Of a DNA stretch of 64,000 bases, positions 1 to 10,194 are shown in pieces. The DNA is from Phragmites australis (taxonomy: Eukaryota > Streptophyta > Magnoliopsida > Poales > Poaceae). The position numbers and the translations under genes were made by a program. Position 1 is the first letter of the stretch, and each line of letters starts with the position of its first letter. A model generated the notes under the pieces. It saw nothing but the letters and a program-made list of their open reading frames with translations. It was not told the origin of the DNA and made no database searches. The stretch spans positions 7,408,001 to 7,472,000 of the forward strand of contig NC_084940.1 in assembly GCF_958298935.1 (NCBI RefSeq). The letters run 5' to 3'.

Positions 1-1
1 G

Positions 2-58
2 AACGGGGAAATTTACGGAGTCACTCCAGCAGACGCTTATAGGTGGAGAAATGCCTAA
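2..58 (+). CDS. Possible C-terminal tail of a plus-strand gene
   Basis: From the window edge one plus frame stays open for 18 codons, reading NGEIYGVTPADAYRWRNA, and ends at TAA 56-58. AT-rich DNA typical of a 3' UTR follows. The residues look like a real protein end rather than random translation, but I do not recognise the family and the rest lies outside the window. It could be chance. Confidence 0.2.
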   Translation, partial: NGEIYGVTPADAYRWRNA

Positions 59-828
59 TCATGTAGTTGCCAAAGATTTTGACAATCAATTTTGAAGTGG
101 GAATTGCGGCTAGAGGTCTCTTTGTTATTTATTTTTATTCAATTAAGTCCATCTCCTTAAATTTTGTCCAATGAATCACCTATATGACACATTTTTACTG
201 AATTAAGCTCATGTCCTGAATTTTGTATAAGCTTGACCCTCTACTTTTTTTGTTTCTCTAATCAGGTGTCTCTACCCAGTTAGCAAACGAAAATCTGATG
301 TGCATAAAGAGGCACTATGAATAAGATATAAAGATGTCCATGGGAGCATTATTAAATATAAAGATGTCCAAGCAAGCAGCAATGTGATGCCAACTGATTG
401 GGAATTTTATGAAAGAAATTCAACGGAAAAAGACAGCATTCAGGTGCGAGTATGCAAAGTTTGCCTACAACCTGACTCCTAACTCACAGCATTGCTAGTA
501 ATACCAATGACATTGGTAATTGCTAGCCAACATAGCAGAAAAAGTGATCCCATTTGTTCGTTTTTGTACAATTGTACCCTAGATTTATAGTGGTTACTTC
601 CGTTGGCTCGATCATCATCCGAAATGTAATTGTAATAGTCCTAGTGGATAGGCATTAAACAACCTTAATGGAGCAGATGTGGATATTGAAATCAGTGGAT
701 AATCAAAGTTTTTCCTTTAAAAAAAGGCAAGCTAATACGCACAACTAAGGACACTGGGCTTATAAGCAACAAAATTATAGTAAATCAACAGCAGCATCTC
801 ATTGGTCATGCAGGGACAGTGAAAAAAC
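59..828. other. AT-rich stretch, no gene seen
   Basis: Intergenic or intron/UTR-like sequence. A short phrase on aligned 'aattaagt/c ... aattttgt' text recurs near 139-230. No coding frame, RNA gene or clear transposon end was seen. Confidence 0.4.
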
Positions 829-2170
829 TCACTTAGCTTCCGGTTCCTTGTTACTGTCACTGGCTGTACCATTTGTGGCAGAGCAGAAGAAATTCCTCCC
901 CTGAAAGCATTTCCATTTGTTATTCCCTAGTAAACAAAATTATTTGCAGTAGACAGCCGACGTAGGTCATATTTGCAATGCAAACTCAATAGTTAGAAAA
1001 TGTAAAAAGTTAAGGACATGCAATAGAACCTAAATCTGCCAAGGAATATATAATGTTTGTTATGAAAAAACATATACAAGAGTTTGGAAATCCAGTTAGC
1101 ACAAACTGCAGATGCCATCGAATATATCTAGAATATGTTGGCAACAAATGTACGCAATTTCATAAATCCACAGCCACTAGGAACGAAAGGTAGGAAAGCT
1201 TCCAAAAGAAGTGAATTTCATATTGCAACATGAGGTACAATCTCTATAACATGAAAAGAAGATCAAGAGCTGAAAGACAACTAACCACACGGATAGTACA
1301 AGAGCTAATGGATTCTACTTCGTGGCTCCTTGTAGTAACTGGATTTTGACCTGATATGTAAGGTTCAGAAGAATTTAGGCATATCACATGGAGAAAATGT
1401 GGTTAAAACAAGCTGTCAAACATGCCAGTGTAAAACACGTACCAATCTGAAAGAAACATTCCCCTGAAATTTACTTGAAGCATTGCTTGCGAAATCAAAA
1501 GGGACATGAAGACTATTTAACATAGCATAGCACAGAGTCCAGATGTACACAGACTCAACTGCTGTGAAGTGCATCGCAGTTATCAGGCACTGGATCTTAT
1601 TGCGGATCCAACAAACCAAAGCTGCTACTTAGTAAAATAGCTAAAACACTATGAACTACATAAAAAATCAGCTGCTCGAACATTGCCAGTTCGACACGTA
1701 AATTTAGGTACATGGTTTACAACTGAAGAAGAGAGCAAGAGCAAGCAATGAGATGCCGCACCAACTCTCTCGACAATGAATCAGCAGGCACTCTACCATT
1801 GGAAATCTCCCCAGTTCCCCGCTATGACTAACATCTATTCCACGAAAAATACCAAGTGCGGAAACTCTCCGTGTTACAGCTAACAGAGCCAGGCTTAGTT
1901 GCTCAACCAAACCAAGCAACAGCGTACAAGTTCGCCGTATATGCTTGCTGACAAATTAAGCCCCAGGGCCCAGGCTATCCGCGCGCACCCTACTCGAAAC
2001 TCGATACCCTCTCTGCATCCATACGATCCAGACTCAAAATACGGATCCAGAGCGTGCGGGGTCTTGATTAGCATAAGCTGAACCACGCCGTATCTGGTGA
2101 GAGATCACCTACCTCGTCTCGCCGCCTGGCTCAGGGCCCGGAGGCCGACGCCGGAGATCCTCGACAGCAT
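829..2170 (-). CDS. Candidate split gene for a short protein with a mitochondrial-type presequence
   Basis: On the minus strand an ATG at 2170 opens MLSRISGVGLRALSQAARR, a basic, serine- and arginine-rich, acid-free leader typical of mitochondrial import signals. It stops at a good donor (GTAGGT at 2107-2112). A second likely exon, 900 to 829, follows an acceptor TTTCAG and reads RNFFCSATNGTASDSNKEPEAK before TGA at 829-831. Joined directly, exon 1 ends one base into a codon and exon 2 fits phase 0, so at least one small exon is missing from this model. Family unknown. The insertion of the large MULE at 2432 lies just upstream of the start and must have altered this gene's promoter. Moderate to low certainty; transcript data would settle the exons. 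Confidence 0.33.
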
Positions 2171-2431
2171 GCCTGGATGGATCCGCAGAGAAACCCAGAA
2201 GTAAACGCGGTGGAAGCAGAGGCAAGCAGGATGCTCCTGAGAATTCGGGGTGGGTCAGCGGCGCTTGCCGGAGGAGGAGAAGGCAATCGAGCGACGGCTG
2301 CGTTGCGTTGGGCATAGGAGTTTCGCCGGACCACGGGTGTGCGGGACGAAGAGAAGGTGATTGCTCGTACTGGGCTGAGCCGCAGTGGTTGAAAGCCCAA
2401 TTTGCTCAAATTGGGCTTCGGCCAGCGGAGT

Positions 2432-2690
2432 GGAGTTTTTTTATTTTTATATTTTTTTAGTTAAAATTTAAATAAATAGATTCCCGGCGAAAATATTTGC
2501 AAAAGTAGGCGCACAGCCCTCTGGGAGGGTGGGTACGGGTGCTAACCGCTCCCTGAGAGGACGGTAGGCCTAACCGCCCCCTTAGAGGGCGGCAAGAGGG
2601 GGTAGCCGCCCTCTTAGGGGGCGGTTAGGCCCTGGGGGGGCGGTTAGCCCCTAGCCGCCCTCTCAGAGGGAGAGGGCGGTTAAGGGTTTT
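2432..2690. repeat. Left terminal inverted repeat of the MULE
   Basis: AT-rich tip (2433-2480), then 2481-2530 'CGGCGAAAATATTTGC', then several copies of GC-rich blocks such as ACCGCCCTCT and AGAGGGCGGT that can pair with one another. It matches the reverse complement of about 8640-8926. Confidence 0.88.
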
Positions 2691-3085
2691 TTTCATGTAA
2701 AATTAATTTTTTTCTATTTTATCCTATAAAAATGTATTATTTTTGTAATTGAAGAAAAAAAAGAAGGGGTGTAAGGAAATTAAGAAATTAAATTTGGAGT
2801 AGGTTATGTAATAACGGGAGGAAAAAATCAGTAATTAGTAGTTGCAGCATTTTACGTGGGCATGGGGTGCGAACGAGGATAAACATAGTATTGAACACAT
2901 GGTGAAAATATTACAATACACTGTAACCGCGACGACACGATGATGAAACAAAGGTGGCATGTACGATTCGCACTAAGACCTACTTATTAGTGCGCCGATC
3001 CTAATCATAACATGCCTTAGGGAAGGAAAGTATGTCGGGTTATATTAGGTACTCTCTACTGTGTGCATCTAGAATACTTTCCCTT

Positions 3086-3652
3086 TCAGAGGGCATTGGG
3101 ACCTGCCGCTTTAGCACTGCGGGCTCTCTCCCGCTTCCTTTCCCTCTCAGCCTCTCGAGCCTGAGCCACGGTACGGTCGTGCGCCGCCTTCCTCATGCGC
3201 TCTTCTTCCTCCCGCTTGAGACGAAGTTCCTCTTGTTGTTACTCGTACTCCCGACGTGCGTACGCTTCCCTTCTCCACCTCATGTTCATGTCGACCCATA
3301 GCTTCTGTGAGTCATTTTGCTCATTGTCGAGCCACTGAATAAAATCACAGAGCGATGGAGGGGACTGAACAAATGGAACAAGATGAGCGGTTAGTAAAAG
3401 AGGGTGCGTAATCGGAAGAGGTGAGGTGGATATCTGTTACCGTACCGGTCGATAACTAGTTGTTGCATGGCGAGGCTTGTCATACTCGTAGTTGGCACAC
3501 ATGAAGAAACGTAGTCCATAGGTGTATGAGATGTCCTGCGACTCGCGGAGCTTACAAATGTCACCACAGAAGCACATTAGTGGTTCGAGACCTTCAGGTA
3601 CGGTAGTCCCCCAATGTTTCTTTGGTGGGCTCGATGGAGCTGAGGAAGACAT
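3086..3652 (-). pseudogene. GRF-type zinc finger / coiled-coil protein of the MULE, one premature stop
   Basis: Exon 1 (3652-3446) starts MSSSAPSSPPKKHWG and contains CFCGDICKL...GLRFFMCANYEYD, the C-x-C-G ... G-R-F ... C pattern of GRF zinc fingers (nucleic-acid-binding fingers found in repair and transposon proteins). The donor GTACGG at 3445 and acceptor TTCAG at 3365 give an in-phase intron of 81 bases. Exon 2 opens SPSLCDFIQWLDNEQ, which supplies the finger's last cysteine and the C-x-F-x-Q-W end, then a charged, arginine/glutamate-rich coiled coil ending at TGA 3086-3088. A TAA at 3239-3241 interrupts the coil; CAA to TAA by one C-to-T change would explain it. It sits downstream of the transposase-PMD gene in the same orientation. 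Role inferred only: an accessory nucleic-acid-binding protein of the element. Confidence 0.72.
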
Positions 3653-4004
3653 TGCACTTGAGAGATATGAGAAATGAGCGATGCTTCTCCGTGAGGAGGT
3701 TTGGCTATTTATAGTTCGGGAAGGCAGGAGCATTGGATTCGCTCTTAAAGAAAGGAGTGATGGCATGGGCGTAGCTGGCGGGAGGAGCATCAGATTCCAT
3801 CTTGAAGAATGGGAAAGTTTTGTCGTTGCCCATGGTCAGAGATTCCACGTTTATTGGTACCCGTGTTGTCATTTACTTATTTGAAAAAGCTGCGTAGTGT
3901 TGTCACATCTTATTTAAAGCCTGCGGCAGGAGGCATGTGTTGTCAAGTCATGGTTAAGTTTAGTGGTGTGGTCACTTGTTCATTGAACGTGTTTGAATAT
4001 GAAT

Positions 4005-4165
4005 TGCATTTACGAAATGCTAAGTCGACCATACAAAGTGAACGTGTCGGAATATGACTATGCATTTACGAAATGGTAAGTCGACCATACAAAGTGAACG
4101 TGTCTGAATATGAAATGCATTTACGAAATGCTAAGTCGACCATACAAAGTGAACATGTCTTAATA
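4005..4165. repeat. Three tandem copies of a 55-56 bp unit
   Basis: The motif TGCATTTACGAAATG begins at 4005, 4061 and 4116, each followed by TAAGTCGACCATACAAAGTG and AACGTGT or AACATGT. It lies between the two MULE genes, so it may fall in a 3' UTR or intergenic spacer. Confidence 0.8.
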
Positions 4166-4221
4166 CATATGAGCACATCACGAAGCGAATATGCATATGT
4201 TAGTTAAAAAAATGTAAAATG

Positions 4222-7200
4222 CTACTCATGCCTCCCTCGTTGCCGTCGTCTGTGCGCCCCATCGTGGTCCCAATACCGCTGGTTAACCCTCACGTGACCC
4301 CTGGAGTAGGTGAGGGGGTCAGGTGGGCCGACGTGTCTGGTAGGCCTAGTAGGGACCACCTGTGTCGAGGGCTCGTCATGCGTGGGCTGGGTCCGAAACG
4401 GTGCACTAGAAACCTGGGACCGCTGAAGGACGTCGTAGTCAGGTGTACCCCCGAAGAAGTCACGGACGATGTCGTATGTGGTGTCGGGGCCAGCCTCATC
4501 CTCCTGACTAGGGTAGGAGGACTATGAAGGCTCGGCAGGCGTCCATGTGTACTGGCTGGAGGGGCCTGTGAACAAATAATCACGTTAGATACGACAGGTA
4601 TGGTATTGAAAGTAGTAGTAAAAATGTATAATTGTACCTGTGTGGTACAACGGTGCAGCAGAAGAAGGCCACGCTGACGTGCCGTAGTACATTGCGGGGG
4701 GGGGGGGGGTAGGGTGTGGGGCCGCCGAAGACGGACCGGCCTCGTCACCGAAGTAACCTGAGCACAGTTCTAACTTATTTTGCTGAAAGTACTAGAAATT
4801 AGGAAGAAGGGTTCCCGGAGTACCTGACTGTGGACGTACAGAGCTCAATCTGCGAGGCTGCGTCGAGACTTGTGCAGACGAACCTAATGAATGTTTAATA
4901 ACAATAAGTAAATGATATTGATCAATATTATTCAAAAGTATAATTCGTACCATGTTGCTCGGACCCTCCAAGACGTGATAGAAGGGGTCGTGTGGGTGCC
5001 GACACTGAAGAACATCGGTGCACGTCTGACGGCCGAGACGACTCGGCGTGTACACCACTCGTCCTGGGAGGCGGCCCTGCTACATCTGTGGTAGATCGGC
5101 AGGAGGTGAGCTTCAGGGCGCGCGTCATCTTGTCGAAAACCCGTCTAATGAAGCTCGCAACATCTGACGCACTTAGGTGATACCCTTGCCGGACGCGGTC
5201 CATGGCAGCAGCTGCATCCCTATTTACATCATAAATGATATCTGTCTGCGGATACGAACAAAAGTGAACAATTAAAGTATACGGTTATGTTCATTCAATA
5301 TGGAGTACGGACTTCAAAAAGTGACTTACTGCTAAAGCGGCGTCCTCGTCCCAATGCACCGGGTATGTCTCCGTTATCGATGCGACGTGGCCCCGGACAT
5401 CCTCAGGGGTGTAGGTGACACGAGTCCGCGTACGAGGTACGTACCACCGTAGGTACTGCCTGAAGTTTCCCTCCGTGTGGGGACGCGCCTCATCAACGAC
5501 GTCCTGTAGCGCTTGGGCCCATGTTGCCACGTAAGGGGCCAAGCGGTCCGCCCAGAGGTAGCCAGCTGGCTGGCCTTTCCGCGTGTACATGCATTCAAAG
5601 CACGGTAAATGTAAATCGAACTGAAACGAAGGTTGCTCAAACTAAAAATTTTCAAATGTACCTGTGGACGTGCAAGGGGACTGTACGGATGGGGACGAGC
5701 GGGAATGCCTGGTGACGGCCAAACTGCCGCATGACGCGCTGCGGTGAGTACTCTTCGACATAGATGTCGAAGACAAGGGGCGCCTTGGTGAGCCAGTACT
5801 CCTCGTCGCGGGTGCACAAGGGTGACAATCCCAACCCTGCACGTGTATGCACGGACCGAGCGTTGTATGGCTCCCATACCACATCGTTAGGACGTAGCTT
5901 GTCAAACTGGGTACGAAAATGCTCGTACGCACTGCGAGGCTGCTCGTGGACCCAGTGTGGCTGAGTGACAAACATCAATACAGATATTTAGAGAGTAACA
6001 TAGTACGAACGAAACTGTTAATGTAAATTATGTACCCGTCGACGACACCACAGCGAGACCATTGTCGGCGCGTCCTCGTCCATCTCGCCGTACCACTCCT
6101 CTGGGTACGGGGAGTGATCCACCACCGGCCTGCCTATGGCGAAATGCTCGTACGACCATAGCTGAAGAAGAAGTGGACACCCGGCAAAAGTGGCTAGCGC
6201 CTCCTTCTTCGTGCATGCGTCGCAGAGCGCCCGATACGTCACAGCAAGAATAGCTGATGCCCAGCTGAACTGCGGTACATCCTCTGCATCAGCGTCCGCT
6301 ATGGACCGGGCGTACGGCACAAGGGTCCTCGTAACAAGGTGGCCTTGGCCACTAGTGAACATCACCCACCCAAACAACCAAAGGAGGTAGGCCTCCAAAT
6401 ATCTTGAGACCGCGTATGCGTTGGCTTGTGGGTGGATGTACGCCCACTGCATATATGACTGGTGTCAGAAAGAATAATTATGACATAATTTGTTAGTAAT
6501 CGATAGGTTGCATGTTCTCGTACCTAGAACTATAGGATCCACTTCTTCGTTGGCCCTCGTGCATCGGATAAGAACTCAGGCACGTAGGGGGGTGCATCCG
6601 CCTTTCACTCCACCGGCCCAAATCGCTGATGCATGTCGTCCATCCAGTCAGCCTGCATATCGATCACCCCAACCGCAGCTCCCGCGCAAGGAAGGCCTAA
6701 GAGGTAGGAGACGTCCTGCAGGGTCGGGGTCATCTCTCCGCACAGTAGGTGGAACGTATGTGTCTCCGGCCCTTTGTACTTCCCAGTTAGGAATGTTCCA
6801 TCTAGGCATATGATGGGTCGGCAATATCTAAATGTTTTGATAGTTGCACCGAATGCAAAGAAAGCACGCTGCAACACTCTTTTTCCGCTGTACTCCACAT
6901 CAGTAGAGGGGTAATGCTTGATATCATAGTAGCTGCCTGGATTTCTTGCACAAATTGTGGCTAATTGACAAGGTAGATTGTGATATGAATCTTCATATAT
7001 ACCGAACCTCATCTCAATAGTCTTTTGTTTCGCCCTCCATGCCTTCGCATAATTTATTGTATACTGGAACCTTTGCTCAATAGCACGAATTATTGATCGT
7101 GGCTCATACCTTAGGTTGTCCACAATCTCTCCGTACATAACATTTGCAATGAAAGCAGAAGACAAGTTCCGGTGGGCGAACTCTATTTCCTCAATATGAC

Positions 7201-8060
7201 AATTATGTTCCTTAACTATTGAGCATTGCCAGTAGTCTGCCCATTTCCCTCTGAATGCGTGCACCCGCCAAGGGCACTGAGGAACCAAGCACTTCACATC
7301 GTACTCTCTTTTACTTGATTTAACAACCTTAAATTGCCGACGAAGAGACAACGACCAGAATTTCACTGCATCAATAACTGCCTCTTTTGTAGGGTACATA
7401 GCACCCTGTGACACCTCATTCTCATGGTATTGCCACGGTGTCTGGTCAGCCTCGCTAACCACCAACTTCGAAAATTCTTGATCCCGCCACTCTGCAGGAA
7501 CTGCAGCATTACCCTCCTCATCAGAAGAATCCCCATCGATAAGGCCTTCCTCCAACTATTCATCCTCCAAATCCATATCTTCAATGATGCTAGGGATGTG
7601 CTCCCCTTCATCAGCTACACCCATCGGCTGCAGCTCTGGAACATCACCAACCTCCTCTCTGGACCCTACATTAGCCGCCTCTGACTCATCTTCCACTGCC
7701 TCACTTGGTCCTGCTTCTGCTTATGCAGAGTTCACCTCATTTCGATCTTTCAGGTATGCCTCAGCTAATAAAACAAGCGGCAGGCCACGTTCACAGCATA
7801 TATCTACATACTGCCTCCAAGTTGATGTGGCTTCGATGGGAACAAGCTCACCAAAGTATCCATGACTAGCACGGCTCAGAATAGCTTTCAACTTCAGCTC
7901 ATATTGCTGCGGATCCAGTTGGAAAAACCAAATGAGCCATTTGCACACACTCACAATAGTCCTCTCATTAGCCTTACTAAGCCCTTCATAACATGATGAA
8001 ATCCAGAGAGATCTACATCGTTGAGACCGTACATAATTTCACCCTCACCATAATATATCT
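4222..8060 (-). pseudogene. MULE transposase N-terminus fused to a plant mobile domain (PMD / MAIN-like), decayed
   Basis: Exon 1 (about 8060 to 6524) first encodes a MULE N-terminal region (7954-7723, GLPLVLLAEAYLKDRNE), an acidic linker, then the MuDR DNA-binding region (AVIDAVKFWSLSLRRQFKVV, CLVPQCPWRVHA, EHNCHIEE) and the start of the transposase core up to RPIICLDGTFLTGKYKG (about 6810-6780). Directly after this the text changes to ETHTFHLLCGEMTPTLQDV and YLLGLPCAG, the opening of a plant mobile domain. Exons at about 6464-6036, 5962-5657, 5590-5334, 5246-4950 and 4880-4222 continue the PMD (LEAYLLWLFGWVMF, PLVFDIYVEEYSPQRVMRQFG). Most junctions are GT-AG and in phase; the one near 5600-5650 is unclear. 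Stops at 7721-7723, 7556-7558, 6605-6607, 6530-6532 and 6524-6526, and a frameshift near 7988, kill it. The catalytic DDE region after the first Asp is absent. PMD proteins act in silencing and genome stability in plants; what the fusion did is unknown. Confidence 0.85.
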
Positions 8061-8639
8061 GAAAAATTAATTTATCTGTCATTCCTGGAAACACCCGTAA
8101 CCATAACACATGTTAAGATAACAAACTATATTTCTGATTATCGGATAAAATAGTTTTTAAATGCTACCCTAGGTTCGCAAATTAGCATCTACTGTTGACT
8201 CATACGTCCACATGTACAAGTAATATACTATAAACTATATACTACAAATGACATACTGAAAATAATATACTAAAAATTATATACTACAGGTAACAAATTA
8301 AAAATAATAAACTAAAAATAATATTCTATATTGAACTATTATCAAACAATTTTCTAACTAAATTTGACAATTTTCTAAACCCTAGATCATAAATATCTAA
8401 AATTTATGTCATATACTACTACTACACTAATTAACAACAATAAAAAGAATAAAAAGATTTACCTGAATTTTTTTTTCAAATCCGCGGCCCAAATACAGCA
8501 GGGCTTCGCTGATCTCTCTTCCTCCCCTCTCCTCTCCTCTATTCTCCTCTCTCTTCTCAACTTTTCTTTTTTTCCGAATTTTATGGTTTTTTTCTCATTT
8601 TTTGGGGTTTTTATAGACTCCAAGGTGCGGGGGGCCGGC

Positions 8640-8926
8640 GCGGGGCGGCGGGCGGGAGGAGCCCTTACCGCCCCCTGAGAGGGCGGTAAGGAGCTCTACC
8701 CGCCCCCTTAGGGGGCGGTAAGCCTGTGGGGCCAGGCGGGAAGACCTAACCACCCTCTAAGGGGGCGGTTAGGCCTACCGCCCTCTCAGGGGGTGGTTAG
8801 CACCCGTACCCGTCCGAGGGCTGCAGCTCCCTGAGAGGACGATGGGCGCCTACTTTTGCAAATATTTTCGCCGGGAATCTATTTATTTAAATTTTAACTA
8901 AAAAAATATAAAAATAAAAATAAAAT
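8640..8926. repeat. Right terminal inverted repeat of the MULE
   Basis: Mirror of 2432-2690: GC-rich blocks (GCCCTTACCGCCCCCTGAGAG, GGGGGCGGTAAG) followed by GCAAATATTTTCGCCGGGAA and an AT-rich tip. The 5' UTR of the transposase gene, rich in CT, lies just inside at about 8480-8590. Confidence 0.88.
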
Positions 8927-8949
8927 CAGCGGAGTGCGGCAGAGATTAC

Positions 8950-9385
8950 TAAAGGATGAAATTTTTATTTTTATATTTTTAAATAAATAATTGTAAATAT
9001 ATATGTCCGTTTTGAAAATACAAAACACTGTCAAAATAGTTATGATTGCAAATCTAAGACCCATGTCACTCATTGGAAGGGGTATAGTGGCGACAGTGTT
9101 ACCCTTCCAACAGACGATAAATTTAAAAAATTTAAAAATATTAAATTCCAATACTCTCAAAATTCAAAACACTATCAAAATAGTTACGAAAAAATTTAGA
9201 AAAAATTTTGTAGTGTTTATGATGCTATCATCTAGCTCTTTAAAACATTTTAGAAAAAAAAAATGACTTGTACAATGCCTGTTGGAAGAGACCGTCTTTC
9301 GAATGGATGATAGGATTCTAGATTTCTAATTTTTCAAAGTAGATATATATTTATAATTTTTTATTAAAAAAATCTCGAAAAGATC
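8950..9385. mobile_element. Candidate AT-rich MULE-type MITE abutting the large MULE
   Basis: The left text AAATAAATAATTGTAAATATATATG (8981-9005) is mirrored by 9340-9370 read in reverse complement (AATAAAAAATTATAAATATATATC), with a following TTTGAAAA shared by both sides. Flanking AAAGGAT and AAAAGAT could be a worn target repeat. An internal direct repeat (CAAAACACTGTCAAAATAGTTA near 9020 and CAAAACACTATCAAAATAGTTA near 9163) is also seen. No coding capacity. Confidence 0.4.
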
Positions 9386-9547
9386 TTGGTCCCGTATGGT
9401 TTGGGTATGCTGACAATGCAGTGCTGGACCGATCACCCTGCTCACAATCCGCAGGCTGCACGTCTAAAAAACAAAATCCGCAGGCTGCAAGAGGCCACTG
9501 CACGTCTTAAAGGGGAAAAGTACAGGAAAAAGAAAAGGCGAAATGAT

Positions 9548-9606
9548 TGGAGACGCGAGGAATCTCGCATGCGAAGCGAGCGCTCTACCATATGAGCTAC
9601 GTCCCC
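9548..9606 (-). tRNA. tRNA-Ala (CGC) pseudogene, T-arm deleted
   Basis: On the minus strand the sequence opens GGGGACGTAGCTC, has a complete D-arm, and an anticodon arm CTCGC-TTCGCAT-GCGAG with anticodon CGC. The acceptor stem pairs fully (GGGGACG with CGTCTCC) and keeps the G3:U70 pair that marks alanine tRNAs. Only 8 bases separate the anticodon stem from the acceptor 3' strand, where about 22 (variable loop plus T-arm) are expected, so a deletion of about 14 bases removed most of the T-arm including the internal B box. It should not be transcribed or charged. Confidence 0.75.
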
Positions 9607-9866
9607 AAGTTGGTCGTTGCGTATAAAACATATGTAATATTATGTTATGAGACAACAAGCATGCAGGTATGATGCTCCTGTGGCGAAATCGATTTGAAAT
9701 GGCAATTATGATGAGCATCGATCTAACTGAGGTCCTAATAATATTCTTAACTAGCCCTGATGGGTACGTGTGCATGCACGGTGAATGGTACACCGCATAT
9801 CTACATCATAGCGTGGATCGCATACGCAGTTTTATATATAATCGCCACACGTGAAGCACTGGAACT

Positions 9867-10100
9867 TAAAAGATTTGTTCTTTCAGCTAGCGATTATAAA
9901 AAGTTAAATTGTTAATTATAAAAGCTACTAAAAGATGGATTGTTAGATTATTATAATTTAAAGACTGCATTATAATAATACACCTTTTACTATCTAGCTA
10001 TTTCTTTCAGCTTGCAGATTGTTATCACAATCTAGCTGTTTGTTTTAGCTTATAAATTGTAACCACAATTCAGCTTTTACAATCCACAACAAATAGACCC
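9867..10100. mobile_element. Candidate MITE with long imperfect inverted ends
   Basis: The left part (TTTGTTCTTTCAGCTAGCGA, then AAAAGTTAAATTGTTAATTATAAAAGC) matches the reverse complement of the right part ending TTACAATCCACAACAAATAGACCC. The sequence has no coding frame and folds on itself. Exact ends and target duplication are not resolved. Confidence 0.4.
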
Positions 10101-10194
10101 TAAGTTAAATAATATGTCAATCTCCACGCTTGCATACGTTGAGCAAATTTTTCGACCACGTATGTACTGTAAATTAGGCGGCACAGCAAACAAT

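Larger units (their letters stand above)
2423..8935 (-). mobile_element. Complete Mutator-like element (MULE) with 9-bp target duplication
   Basis: The element runs from 2432 to 8926. CAGCGGAGT stands at 2423-2431 and again at 8927-8935, a 9-bp target duplication typical of Mutator transposons. The two ends are long inverted repeats: an AT-rich outer part, the shared run TTAAATAAATAGATTCCCGG, then arrays of CCGCCCTCT/AGAGGGCGG blocks. Inside, both genes read on the minus strand: a transposase-plant mobile domain fusion (4222 to about 8060) and a GRF zinc-finger gene (3086-3652). About 6.5 kb long. The transposase lacks most of its catalytic core and both genes have stops, so this copy is not autonomous now. 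The clear TSD and TIRs make the boundaries firm. Confidence 0.92.

Noticed and set aside
4005..4165. CRISPR-like array
   Set aside because: Three directly adjoining repeats without spacers in plant DNA; an ordinary tandem repeat.
4290..4748. Proline/threonine-rich 152-codon frame
   Set aside because: Out of frame with the PMD gene's last exon; the in-frame reading ends at 4222.
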